Positions 12,215 to 23,377 of a stretch of 64,000 nt of DNA are shown here, piece by piece (position 1 is the first letter of the stretch; each line of letters opens with the position of its first letter). The DNA is from Eutreptiella sp. 'Long Island Sound 2002' (taxonomy: Eukaryota > Euglenozoa > Euglenophyceae > Eutreptiales > Eutreptiaceae): the NCBI GenBank assembly GCA_964036045.1, contig OZ038379.1, forward strand, positions 105,462,025 through 105,526,024. The letters run 5' to 3'. The position numbers and the translations under genes were made by a program. The notes under the pieces are model-generated. The model worked only from the letters and a program-made list of their open reading frames with translations. It searched no databases and was not told the DNA's origin.

Positions 12215-12699
12215 CGGCAGGGTTGTCTGGGGGTGCCGCGTCAGGATCAACTGCAGCGCTGGTTGGCCCCAGCTGGTTGTGATGGGGCGGGGTGACCATA
12301 CCATCCTCTAATGTTGAGTCAACCTCCCGCCCATGCCCCGGATCCCATGGCCACCGTGTCTATGGAATCCGGGGACATCGTGTGGCTCTCAAGGACATTT
12401 TGGATCGACCTCGACCATACGAGGGGTAAACCTGCCATGCGGCTTCAGCAAAATTGGGCACCACCTTGGCGTGTCATTTCAACCACGCAAGGCCTGCTGG
12501 TTGGCTTCGCGTGGCACGGCACTCCGGAGCAGCGGCACACGGACACCCGCGCCGCGGACAAAATGATGTTCATGCTTTGCCGTTGTGATGGCAAGGTATG
12601 CACTGCAGGGTGTTTTTAGGGGAAGCATGCATGTGAGGGGCGCTACTCGGGTATGGTCAATTTTGCCTGTCTGCCAAAGGGGGGAGGGGCGGGGTTGAA
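12215..12699. other. Stretch without a supported gene
   Basis: A 102-codon open frame (12311-12619) has no motif I recognise. It may be a continuation of the broken gene upstream, since the composition is similar, but frame and content give no proof. Confidence 0.3.
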
Positions 12700-13075
12700 C
12701 GAGTCCGGGGCTGGACATGCCACGCTTTGGTTTTCTAGGGTGGGTGCGGAACTCACTGCATTTCTGTACGTGGTGACAGGTGGTCAGGAGGTGGGATCCC
12801 GGGTTGCTGCCTATGCCAAAGCGGGGGTATATATCACAGGCTGTGTTGAAGGGGGGGGGGGGGGGTTAGGGTCAATAGTGGTGCCCATCTACACCTCAAA
12901 AGGGTGGCTTGCAAGTTCAATGCAAGTTCGCTGCAAGCTTTGGCGCCTTCACTGAGGATTCACTGAACGCTCACTGAACGTTTTAGTGAGCGTTCACTCA
13001 ACGTTCAGTGCAGGCGCCAGAGCTTGCAGTGAATTTGCAGTGAGATTTCACCGAAGGCTCCATGCTGTTTGAGCT
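12700..13075 (+). repeat. Left arm of an imperfect inverted repeat
   Basis: This segment, starting with GGACATGCCACGCTTTGGTT, is matched in reverse complement by 13775-14080 at roughly 60-70% by eye. Shared landmarks are GTATAT.(T/G)CACAGGCTGTG, a long G-run and TTGGCGCC/CTGGCGCC TTCACTGA. The inner part (12950-13050) is itself palindromic around GGCGCC.TTCACTGA words. Confidence 0.7.
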
Positions 13076-13194
13076 CTTCGCGTAGGCCGTGTTCCCACTT
13101 CACGAGCCTATGATTGAGCCTACGGGGAAGAGATCATCGCAGTTCAGAGGTCAAACATTGCACGCATGGAGTGTGCGCGTTTCAAAGAAGGGAA

Positions 13195-13740
13195 GCCCCC
13201 CCCAATGGAATCGGTTCGTCATGTGGGCCCACAGGGCCTAGCCCTCCGTCTGGCTGAGAGGCCAGTGAATGGACCAATGGTTGTTTGAAAGATGAGGTGG
13301 CCCCCCGAGTGGACAGCACGCGCTTCATGGCTTGCATGCCCTGGCATTCGGTTTGACTTTTTCAAAGAACGGGTGCCCCCCCCAAAGCGAACTCGTTTTG
13401 CCAAGTGGGCCCACAAGGCCCAACATCCAATCTGGCTGAGAGACCAGTGAATGGGATGTTGCATTGTTTGGAAGAAGGGGTGGCCCCCCAAGTGGACACG
13501 ACTCGTTTTGCGGGCATTCGAGGCCCTGATATGCGGTTTGACTTTTTGAAAGAAGGGGAGGCCACCCCAGCATCCTGAGAGGCCAGTGAATGGTTTGTCT
13601 ATTTGAAAGAAGGGGTCGCCCCCCCCTATTGGACTCGACTCTATTTGAAAAACGTGGTGGCCCCCCTTGGTGCACTTGAGGGTTTGCGAAAGAAGGGGAT
13701 GCCTCGTCCTGTGTGGTAGTGCCTGCGGATGACGCGAGTG
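13195..13740. repeat. Degenerate ~110-120-bp tandem repeats
   Basis: Four to five diverged copies built from phrases like GAAAGAAGGGGTGGCCCCCC, AGTGGACACGACTCG and GAGAGGCCAGTGAATGG. The open frame on the minus strand here is an effect of the repeat. Confidence 0.7.
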
Positions 13741-13774
13741 AGAACAAGGGCTACATGAACAAAATCAAGAGCAA

Positions 13775-14080
13775 TCAACCTTCACTGAAAGTTCACCACT
13801 AGCTCTGGCGCCTTCACGGAACGTTCAGTGAAGGCGCCAGATCTTGCAGTGAGCTTGCTCTTAGCTTGCCGTGAACCTGCAGCCAATGTGCAGCAACCCC
13901 CGGGGCCCACTTTAGAGGTGCAATTGGGCACTAGTGTTGACATAGCTCCCCCCCCCGCCCCTAGTACACAGCCTGTGCCATATACCCCAAGCCTTGAAAA
14001 CAAATTTGCGGGGTCGGCCCCCCCGCCCGAACCGACATCCCCGGACCCCACCAAAAAACAAAAGCGTGGCATGTGCAGCC
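13775..14080 (-). repeat. Right arm of the inverted repeat
   Basis: Reverse-complement partner of 12700-13075. Together with the intervening direct repeats the arms form a 1.4-kb foldback-like unit. No transposase is visible inside, so it is either non-autonomous or a rearrangement. Confidence 0.65.
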
Positions 14081-14439
14081 CTAGACTCCTTCACCCCCCC
14101 CACCTCGCCAACAAACATTGTTCCCGCGGACGTTACCCAAGGGCCGTGCGGCCGGGGTACTTGGGATGCAAAAACAGCCACCTGACTCAGTGGCTTCTCT
14201 CATGGGCCGTGCGGCTACCATGCGGAGGACCGTCCCGCCGTGTGGCGGCTTCAGCAAGGGGTGGGAAAAATGGGCGAGGGCAAGCTGAAATAACGTCCGA
14301 TGAGACCAGGGGCCCATCCCCCCTGCCTCATGGCCATGAATCGACATGCCCCGTTTCAAGTCCCCATGGCTGGGTGCCCAGCGTGAGGTTTTTTTTTTTG
14401 GCAGCCGTGTGGTCAGCCTGAGCCTGGGAGCCCCGCAAC

Positions 14440-15110
14440 TGTGACGCCGGTCGGCTATGGACAGCGCTGCGGCCCTGGGACCCGCCGTGCGGCGACTGCT
14501 GCTGGGGACCGCCGTGCGGCTGACCCCCTACAACCCCTGTGTACTGCCCTTCCTGGGCCGGGCCTGGGTGGTGACGAGGCTTGGCCCCTGCTGCGACAAC
14601 CCTGAGCCCAGGCACACCGCATCTGTGACGCCGGTCGACTATGGACAGCTCTGCGGCCCTGGGCCCCGCCGTGCGGCGGGTGCAGTTGGAGGCAGCACCC
14701 CCCCATAGTCCTTGGATTGGTAACGGGACGGGGGCTGACTGTGTCAGGCTGCAGTGCCGCAGCTGAAGCTCCGCTCCACGACTGCTATCGTGTGGCAGCG
14801 AAGGAGGGCCGCAATACTTGCAGCAGCTGAGAAGGAGTGCTGCAGTGCTTGCAGCAGCTGAGAAGGAGCGCTGCGGTGCTTCCGGAACCGGTGCAGCACC
14901 CCCCATAGTCCCTGGATTGGTAGCCGGATGGGGGCTGGCTGCGTCAAGCACAGGCGCCACCGCTACGGCCTGGGCTGTTGTCATGTGGCAAGTGAGGTGC
15001 GGCTTGCACCTCCTCCCCATAGACCCTGGATTGGTAATGGGACGGGGGCTGGCTACGTCAAGCTGCCGTGTAACGGCTGCGGCTACAGGACGTGTGGCAG
15101 CTGAGGTGGG
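14440..15110. repeat. Interspersed ~115-185-bp GC-rich repeats
   Basis: The phrase GCTATGGACAGCGCTGCGGC at about 14453 recurs with changes at about 14636 (183-bp spacing). The phrase CCTGGATTGGTA with GGGACGGGGGCTG recurs near 14710, 14910 and 15030. The 263-codon minus-strand frame across this region is therefore judged repeat-derived. Confidence 0.65.
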
Positions 15111-15149
15111 GATTGACATGCGTCCACCCTCCGCGCCGCTTTTTGGCGG

Positions 15150-15715
15150 AACTCAAGGCACTGGGTGTGTGGCCATGCGGAATGTATTACTTGTGGCAGA
15201 ACCGGAGGCATTGGGTGTGTGCCCATGCAGAATTTATTACTTTCGGCAGATCTGAAGGCATTGGGTGTGTGCCCATGCAGAATTTTTTACTTTTGGCAGA
15301 ACTGAATGCGTTGGGTGTGTGCCCGTGCAGAATTTGTTATTTTTGGCAGAACTAAGTCATTGGGTGTGTGCCCATGCAGAATTTATTGCTTTTGGCAGAA
15401 CTGGAGGCATTCGGTGTGAGCCAATGTAGAATTTATTGCTTTTGGCAGAGCTGAAGGCATTGGGTGTGTGCCCATGCAGACTTTCTTGCTTTTGGCAGAA
15501 CCGGAGGCATTGGGTGTGTGCCCATGTAGAATTTATTGCTTTTGGCAAAACGGAAGGCATTGGGTGTGTGCCCATGCAGAATTTATTACTTTTCGCGGAA
15601 CTGAAGGTATTGGGTCTGTGCCCATGCAAAATTTATCACTTTTCGCGAAATTAAAGGCATTGGGTGTGTGCCCATGCAAAATTTATTACTTTGACAAAAC
15701 TGAATACATTGGGGA
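15150..15715. repeat. 50-bp minisatellite, about 11 copies
   Basis: GCATTGGGTGTGTGCCCATG recurs at 50-base steps (15163, 15213, 15263, 15313, 15362 and so on to about 15715), separated by CAGAATTTATTACTTTTGGC. Because 50 is not a multiple of three the frames shift from copy to copy, arguing against a protein repeat. Confidence 0.95.
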
Positions 15716-16561
15716 CCATGTATGCACAGGGACCTGCATGGGGGCCCGGATGTGTGGTCGGCCCTGTAGCTGCCCATGCCGTGTGGCGTGCACATGACAG
15801 TGCGGGGAAAAGGGGGGGGGGGTTCGCGGAGCATCGCACAGGGTGTTGCACTTGCTGCGTTATTGTGCCACTCTGCCCCGGCCGGGACCGCGGGCAACTG
15901 CCTCCTGCGGGAGGTGGGACCTGGCGTTGACACCATAACACCATGACAACAAACATTGTCCAGCCCCCGTCGGAAGAAACCAGAAGCCCCCCCCCCATCA
16001 ACAAAGAAATAATACCTCCAGCCCCCCGGCATGCAAAAAAAGCACCTGAAGCCCCCCCCCCCCCCCCGAAGCAGGCAAACCACCCTACCACCACCCCCAC
16101 ATGCATGTGCCCTCTAGACACACAGTGAAGTGCATCCAAACATTCATGCGGGTATACCACACGTTTCCATTGGCTCTGTGGGTGGGGAGGACCTCCCTTA
16201 GGCCACAATGCCCCCGTTTGTCTTCGCGTGTTGCCATCATGCCCGTTGCTAGCCCATTTTCACAAGTCACCTCGGCCCGTCACCAGAAGCGACGGCTGGG
16301 CGACGTGGAGGTGGTGGAGGAACGCTATGAAGCGCAACTCCAACCACATGGCAGCATATTGCTGATGCTCGCCGGTGGTGTCACCGGACCGCCCGTGGAG
16401 CCGGACTACAAGGCCGATGCCCTCTGTATGCCATGGCGGATGCGTAGCATGCAAGTCTCCCGCGGGAACATGGCGTACCTTCTCCCAAACCTTGATAGCC
16501 CACTATCATGGGCAGATGTCGTGCCTTGGGTGAACAAACTTAGTGAACCTACAAGTCGTGG
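15716..16561. other. Stretch left of the pogo-like element; interrupted frame
   Basis: A plus-strand frame beginning at 16101 is open up to and into the pogo-like element inserted at 16562. Its pre-insertion part (...RRLGDVEVVEERYEAQLQ..., ...MAYLLPNLDSPLSWADVV) looks moderately protein-like, and the insertion may have broken a gene. No family recognised. 15716-16100 contains G-runs and C-runs only. Confidence 0.3.
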
Positions 16562-16689
16562 TACAGGGGGGGGGGGGATTTCGCCAGGGGAGAATTTCGC
16601 GGGGAAAATTTCGCCGTTAAGAAAGGTGGCCAAATTTTCCCCTGGCGAAATTTTGGCGTAACAGCTCCATCATCCACCACAGCCGCAGG

Positions 16690-17340
16690 CATTGTGTTTC
16701 TTGAGCAGGGCCGGGCGCGATTACGAACGCGCCTGTGCCAACCGTTTGCTGCGCAGATGCATGAACCTGACGATCACGTATGTGGTGTTGGAGCTGCTGG
16801 CTTCTTTTTCAAGGCATCAACAACCCTGAATGGTGACCGAGAGGCAGCAATGGAAGGTTTACCTCTCTCTTTAGCCTCCTCAGGTCACTGTCACTGTCAC
16901 TGTTACTCTAACTGTCACTGTTATTGTGCCTGTCACTGTCACTTCTGCGTGATGCTGACACACCACTAGAGACAGAAACAGGAGCCATTGCGATACCCAC
17001 ATCGTGAGTAAAGGTTTGACTGTACCTTCTGAGCCTACAAGCTGATCGCCGGAGTTGGGCATGTGCGACCGGTTTGGCAGTCTCAGCAGCAAGTAGATGT
17101 GCGTCCCTGGCACATGATAAATATGAAAACCTGTAGGGGACTCAATTTTCACCAAGGTATCATGAATGCATGGATGCATAAATTGTTGCGGCAGGGAGGG
17201 GAACACATTCTGCACATCAGGAAACTCATAAGTTCCCTTTTGCTGTGCAAAGTACTTCAGGGGTGTTTCGTCGAATGCCAGCCTAGTATCCAGAGGGATA
17301 GCTGGGGCCCAGGATTTGTTGAAATATGTCGCATCCGAAG
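16690..17340 (-). repeat. Inverted, internally deleted copy of the transposase 3' half
   Basis: Read on the minus strand this segment encodes a stretch of the same transposase: LVKIESPTGFHIYHVPGTHI followed by YLLLRLPNRSHMPNSGDQL. It also holds the RC of the GACAGT repeat and of the AGFFFKAS-encoding complement. At 17216-17340 it matches the reverse complement of about 18110-18225. Compared with 18110-19620 it has several internal deletions. It gives the element long, imperfect subterminal inverted repeats. Confidence 0.85.
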
Positions 17341-17473
17341 CACTTGATCCACGTGGCTGCCGTTTCCTTCAGTGTTAGTTGCAGTGTGCTACGTGCTTTT
17401 TGTCTTTCGGTGGCAGTGTGGATGCAATCCTTTGTACCCCTTGCACGTGCTGTCTATTTTCGACAGGATTTCC

Positions 17474-19606
17474 ATGGACAAATTTGTCATCCGCAAAAGT
17501 GCATCCCAAAGTGCTGTGGATGGTCTCCTGGACAATTTGAAGGAGTTTGCATCCACACTGCCACCGAAAGAGAAAAAGCGCAAAGGGTTAAATTCAAAAC
17601 CATGGGCAAACTGGGACCAACAACAACGTGAGGATGCTCCATTACTTTATCTTCGGAAAAGGATGGACGGTTGCAAGCTCCAGTATGGTGCATCATGTCC
17701 CCCACGTAGCACACTACGAGGCTGGGCAGGTGGGTATGCAATGCAAGGCAAAGTGAACCCCGTTGGACGTCCACCTAAGTTAACACCGGAGGAAACTGCA
17801 GCCGTGGCGAAGTATTTCTCTGGAACGCGGTCTGAGGGTGCTGTCATTGACGCCGAGGCACTTCTTGTCATGGCAAAACACGTTTTGAAAACAGCGCGGG
17901 GATCAACTGCTTTGGATGCAACATATTTCAACGAATCCCGGGCCCGAGATTTCAAGCGTCCTCAGGGCTGGAGCCGGCGCGGAGGGGACACAGATCGACG
18001 CCCTCCCACTATTGCGAATACCATTGAAGATAACAAGTGGCGACGGTTTGTGCAAGATGTTTTTTAAAATCGTGCGGCCCATGGAATCCCCATGCTAGCA
18101 GATCACAGTGCTATCCCTCTGGATAATAGGCTGGCATTCGACGAAACGCCCCTGAAGTACTTTGCAGGGCAAAAGGGAACTTATGAGTTTCCTGATGTGC
18201 AGAATGCGTTCCTCTCCCTGAGCCGAGAAAAGCGAATGGTTACCGGTGGACCAGTGTCAAATGCTTCTGGTGCCATCGTTTACTTCCAGATTATTTGGAA
18301 GGGCAAGTCCAACAGATGCCACCCACGTTTCAATGACAGAACGCAACAGTTTATGCATCCATGCATTCATCATGATCATGCTGTCAAAAAGACACAGACC
18401 CATGACACCTTCATGGGGTTCTACAAAGATTTGGACTGCAGTCTATTGAGGTGAGAAACAAGCTTCCCTCCCATTGGACATGCCATCAATTCTGTTGGTG
18501 GACAATGTGTCCAGCCATCTTAATTATGATACCTTGGTGAAAATTGAGTCCCCTAGAGGTTTTCATATTTATCATGTGCCAGGGACGCACATCTACTTGC
18601 TGCTGGGACTGCCAAAACGGTCCCACATGCTCAACTCCGGCGATAAGCTTGTGAACCGATCGTTGAGAGCCCATTGCAGGCAGAGGGCAAATTTGCGCCT
18701 CTTGCGTCACTGCATGCATATTGTCGATGGCAAAATCCCACCACGGACGCCACTTGATATGTCAGAAGGTACAATCAAACATGTACTCACGTTGTGGGTA
18801 TCGCACTGGCCGCGTGACCCCCAGCTTCCATCGTGGGTAAAGGCTTCGTGGCGTAAGGCTTTGGATGTTGTACCCGAAGCCGAAAGTGTTGATGATGTTC
18901 CGCCCGCCCCTTCAGTCATTTACGTGCCCCCCCCCCCCCTTCAGTGTTGCAGGATGACACATGTCAGGAAGCCCCAGCGCAACAGCCTGAGGGGGCTGCC
19001 GAGAGAGTGGTTGTTCATGAGGCCCGGCTCCCCACTCAAAAGCGCAAACGTGCGCGACAGCCTGAGGCTCGGGTGGCATTGGAGGGGCGGGCGCGGAAAA
19101 GAACAAAAGCTTCTCAGTCAGCCTCTGCTCCTGTTTCTGTCTCTAGTCGTGCGTCAGCATCACGCAGAAGTGACAGTGACAGTGACAGTGACAGTGATAG
19201 TGACAGTGACAGAGATAGTGAGCGCACCAGTGGCAGTGGCAGTGGCAGTGACAGTGACAGTGACCCTCCTGCCACTGTCAACAAATCAAAGGCCACAGTT
19301 GATGCCCCGATTTTCGCTGCAGCCAAGGCAGCTGCTGGTGCTGTTGTAAAACCCAAGGCTGAACTTGTGAATTTTTTGCAACAGCTTGGGTATTCACAGT
19401 ATGCAGTGCCACTTGCAGCTGCTGGATTTGCATGCATGAAAGAGCTAACTCTTATCAATATGGCAGCACTTAAAAAAGGTGGTGTCCTGGATGGCCATGC
19501 ATTAAGGATTGTTGACGCCTTGAAAAAGAAGCCTGCACAGGTTACTGGATCGTCTGCATCACATTTCATGATGCGCAAAAAACGGTTGGCTCAGGCGCGT
19601 TCGTAG
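17474..19606 (+). pseudogene. Pogo/DDE_1-type transposase with Ser-Asp repeat and SAM-like C-terminus
   Basis: Start chosen at ATG 17474 (MDKFVIRKSASQSAVDG). The N-terminal ~195 residues are basic, with GRPPKLTPEETAAVAKYF as a helix-turn-helix candidate. An in-frame TAA lies at 18065. The core follows: FDETPLKYF (first acid), GPVSNASGAIVYFQIIWKGK, then after a frame change LLVDNVSSHL (second Asp), VPGTHIYLLLGL and LNSGDKLVNRSLR (third acid). A second frame change falls in a poly-C run near 18930. The extension then has basic NLS-like clusters (KRKRARQ, RKRTK), a (SD)n repeat from GACAGT at 19170-19262, and LVNFLQQLGYSQYAVPLAAA followed by HALRIVDALKKK, resembling a SAM domain. It ends in TAG. 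The core family call is firm; the SAM call is a motif inference. Confidence 0.7.
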
Positions 19607-19801
19607 GCGCGCCTGGCTCCTCTTGGAAAACACAATTTTGGGACCATGTTGTGCCAGCCTGTTGCAGTTTTGGACCGTCTGTGTAGTGCATGCTTGCTTG
19701 GGGCTTTGGGGATTTCAAGGGTGGCGAAATTTTCCCCTGGCATATCCCCTGCGAAATTGTCCCCGGGCGAAATTCCCCCCCCTGTATTTTGGTGATGGTG
19801 G

Positions 19802-20633
19802 GGGGGCGTCACCATGCATGGTGCCATGTGTGACCTATGGGCAAGTGTGGAACTCTTGTATGGGGCGCGGACGGTACCCGCCCCCCATGTGTTGCAACCA
19901 GCGGCTCACCACTATACATGGGTCACCATTGGTTTAGATAGCACCAATACGTGGAATCGTGGATATGTATATTGTGAATTGGGTATCCCTAGTTGTGGAC
20001 CAACGAACCTTGCTAGTTGGTGGTTGTTGGAAGCTGTGGAGACATGGAAGACGGTGTTTGCCTTGCGTAATGAATGTGACTTTGACGGACAGCTACCACG
20101 TGCAGCAACGGCAAAACTGCCACAGGATGATGGAGGGGTGTGTGCCCCTCTGTTTTTCCTACAGGCATATGGAAAGGCACATGTTTTGTTTGCTGGTGGT
20201 GATGGCTTTGCAAAGCAAAGCCCGGGGGCAATGGTGTGCCACTGTGGCAGCAAAAACCGTGACACCGTTCTTTGACACTTTTGCGGAGATTGCCAACGCC
20301 GGAATCAAGGGGACGGTGCGTTTTACGGGAGTGTTCCGGGACGTCCCGGCTGACCGACGGATTCCCGACTACTATGTCCATGGTGTCTTCAGAGTGTGCA
20401 ACTGCGCCTTCTCGGGCACTGTGGGTGTGCTAATGGCACGAGGAGGAATGAGCAGGGGCAACGTAGCAAGATTGGTGCAGCGGGTTGTCCATGGGGCACG
20501 GGAGGCCATTGAGATGGGTATGCTTGAGGGGCACGCAGGGGGAAATCATTCTGTTCACTTGCAGTTGTCAAACGGCGGCTTACGGGTCCAGAGTAAAGGG
20601 GGGGGGCGGGGTGTAGCGACTGGAAATTTGTAA
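19802..20633 (+). CDS. Unidentified coding-like frames right of the pogo-like element
   Basis: Two overlapping frames: 19814-20275 (153 codons; LDSTNTWNRGYVYCELGIPS) and 19959-20633, whose 3' part reads FFDTFAEIANAGIKGTVRF then DVPADRRIPDYYVHGVFRV. A frameshift or intron around 20230-20270 would join the first to the second. No known motif. It could be the other half of the gene interrupted at 16562, but I cannot show continuity. Confidence 0.3.
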
Positions 20634-20634
20634 T

Positions 20635-20900
20635 TCACCCTCATCGCCTTGCAAAAGTTGTTAGATCAAAAACGACACAGGCCGGATACATGGGACAACG
20701 CCACATACCCCCCCCCCCTGTTTGGGCCCATTTGCGTCGAATACCCCAAGGGTTATTCCTCCATCCGTGCTTTAACCCCTTGGAAAATTCTTATTTATCC
20801 AACCAATGTATCCTCTGATGAGTTTAACGTTGAGCCCCCCCCCCCCAGAATATGTTGCCCTGAAGCTCCCTTTTCGCGGAGGGGTATTGGGGGGGGGGGG
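20635..20900 (+). repeat. Diverged copy of the ~0.95-kb 'GTTGTTAGATCAAA' repeat
   Basis: Begins CATCGCCTTGCAAAAGTTGT, then TAGATCAAAAACGACACAGG and CACATACCCC. It parallels the better copies at 22236/29541-30466 and 30467-31420, but keeps only the first ~260 bp recognisably. Confidence 0.7.
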
Positions 20901-22235
20901 CTTTGGCCAGGCTTGGATCATCATTTGGTGACAATAGAAGTGAATATAACCCCATGGGGACCATGGGGACACATGTAGCACGAATTGGGCCCACCTATTG
21001 GTGTCCATGCTATGAAAGTGCTGACTGCTATATTAGCCCAAAATTGTTGATGTCAATTGGCCGATGCACAAAATGCTTGAGCACTTCCTACCTTAGCAGC
21101 TTTACGATTGGAAATTGTACAAACATTTTTTGTTTTGGGCACTTGCAATGATCAAATAATACATGCGAAGCATGTTTTCCACCCCATTTATATGTGGTTC
21201 ATCCCATCTGGCCACTGGGTGCTGGGGTCCCATGAACAAATGAAATTGTTGACCATCTTTGCGACCGATTCTCTGCAAGGTGTGCTTGCCAAAGGCAATA
21301 GTTTACCAAAACATTGTGGGTGCTTTTTTGTGGGTAGACTAACTTCTCTTTCAAAAGAGTGATGTTCATATTGTAGAAGAATACTGCCTGCATATTCATG
21401 TCATGCTATTCTTTCAATCTCTTGTGTATACTTTGCAACACTTGCAACTTGCAGGAGAGGGGGTAGAGGAGTGTGTACAAGAGTCTTCATGCTCTTCTGA
21501 GTCCATCTTCAGTTACATGTCCAGCAGACAAACCACCATTGGCAGTGTCTTAGTTCGGATCCCACATCCTCCAAGAATAATCCACGTAAAGGTACAATGT
21601 ACGTGGATGTTAATATTTGATGTGTTCAAGGATCTTGACGCTGATGTTTTTCTTGCTCTAGCTGTTGTTTTTGGAGCATTCAGAATTGTGTGTTGTGCCA
21701 AGTAGGGCAATCAATGACACATCAATATTTGGACCATTGTATTCGAAATTCACACTCCGCATGATGTTGACGAGGATCTTCACTCCGAGGTGGGCGAAGA
21801 ACTTATTGATTTTTCTTCTTATAAATCATCTCGAATTTTTGTGTTGTGTTTTGCGCTGATCTTGTTATTCGCAGTGCAATTGAACAACATCTGTGAACAG
21901 ACTATCTGAGAGTTACGCTAAATTGTGGTTGAGTGCATGAATCCTTTTGGGCTACATTGCGCACACCACCTGAATTGCAGAAGGATGGCAACATTAAGGC
22001 AATTTTAGGTGAGTAGTAGCCCATGAAGACATGCATGGATGTCACTTCATGAGTGGTCTTGTTGAGCTACTTCGCAAGCAAGATCGGCTCTGTTGAGTCG
22101 ATCTTTTGAGAGTTGAGATGGCTTTTAATATTGGCCACGTACAATCGTTTGCAATCTTTATTTTTGCATGGGTTAAAACGCCAAGTAGGCGAGAGGGCTC
22201 GAATTGCTCTCACGATGGTGCTTGTGGACTACTGA
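20901..22235. other. AT-richer stretch without a supported gene
   Basis: Composition shifts to AT-richer, poly-G runs are absent, and no frame longer than 100 codons has protein character. I see no repeats here. It may be the older interior of the 0.95-kb repeat family or unique intergenic DNA. Confidence 0.4.
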
Positions 22236-22279
22236 AATCACCTCGCAGAGGTTGTTAGATCAAAGCCACACAGGCCCGA

Positions 22280-22312
<33 letters not shown>

Positions 22313-22324
22313 TACATATATATA

Positions 22325-23375
22325 TTACTACACCCCTCTCCCCTTAAATTTAGCTAACAACAACAACAAGCAACAACAACAACAACAACAACACGTCTCC
22401 TTGCCGTTTTGGCCATTGCTCCGTCCCAACGCTTCGGATCCTTTGTCCATGTAGCCATCTTGGAGCCTAGGTGACGCCCTTGCCAAATCCAAGGTCTGAG
22501 CCACAAACTCACCGGTGGCGGCCCGGGGCGGTGGCGCCAAGTTGGGAGGTGCCCTCCCAAAGCTGCGCAGTTTTGGGCCAAAACCAGCCATTTTTCGCCC
22601 AAAACAACCCTACTCCGGGTTCAAAATAGCCAAACGAAGGCAAACGGCTGCTACACTTCACGTGCGGCTTGACTTTCTCGTGACCAAGGGACCTTTGGTG
22701 CCCTCTAACTCCACGATATGTCCGAGAAACGGCCCAAAAGAGCGCCAAAAAGCCCCAAAAACTGCGCAATGTGCACCAGCACCCCGAAACCAAGAACGGG
22801 CCGTATCTTGGGCTACGTGGCTCAAAAAGGAATTCCGAGGGCACCTAGTCCACCCGCAACCCCCCACTTTTTATGGTTTCCAACGAGGCCCAACGAGACA
22901 CGTAAACCCCCGTACCAGTGGTTACTTGGTGCAGCTGGAAGGCCGGCTAGCCCACGCACAGTGGGGGCCAACGGTGGGTCCACCAGGGGCCCCAGGGCGA
23001 AAAAAAAGATTTTTTCCAGAGTTGTTCCTAGACCACTTGGGATGCTCAAACAAGTGGTTTTAGGCCGTTTTGAGCCCGTGGTGACGTGTTTTGGGCCATG
23101 GAAAATGCCAAAATGCCTTGAAAATGGGCTGTTTTGGGACGAACAATGCGTCAAAAATGGGTCAAAAACGCGTGGTTTCTAAAATGATCCTGGACCATTT
23201 ATGATGCTCAAACAAGTGGTTTTAGCCCTTTTTGAGCCCGTGGCGACGGGCTTTGGCTCATGGAAAATCCCAAAATGCCTTGAAAATGGGCCATTTTGGG
23301 ACCAAAAATGGGTCAAAAATGGGTCAAAACGCGTTTTTTCCAAAAGTGATCCCGGACCATTTGCGATGCTCAAAC
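22325..23375 (+). repeat. Left terminal inverted repeat arm
   Basis: Pairs with 28320-29546. The inner end carries two copies of a ~165-bp tandem unit (landmark CTCAAACAAGTGGTTTTAG at about 23047 and 23208, plus a partial one at 23370). The microsatellite (TA)n lies immediately outside it (22279-22325). Confidence 0.8.
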
Positions 23376-23377
23376 AA

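Larger units (their letters stand above)
16564..19784 (+). mobile_element. Pogo-like (Tc1/mariner superfamily) DNA transposon
   Basis: The 3221-bp element starts CAGGGGGG... and ends ...CCCCCCTG, flanked on both sides by TA (16562-16563 and 19785-19786), the target duplication of this superfamily. The terminal inverted repeats extend about 50 bp and contain repeated ATTTCGCC(A/C)GGGGA words on the left, matched by TCCCCGGGCGAAAT words on the right. It encodes a transposase with a DDE_1-type catalytic core. A TAA and at least two frame changes mean this copy is probably inactive. The left end carries an inverted, deleted copy of the element's own 3' half. Confidence 0.8.

Noticed and set aside
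13325-13747. 140-codon minus-strand ORF
   Set aside because: Spans degenerate ~115-bp direct repeats; the amino-acid pattern repeats with the DNA and has no other support.
14328-15119. 263-codon minus-strand ORF
   Set aside because: It covers GC-rich interspersed repeats (phrases repeated at 183- and ~115-200-bp steps) and reads as low-complexity Ala/Pro/His-rich peptide.
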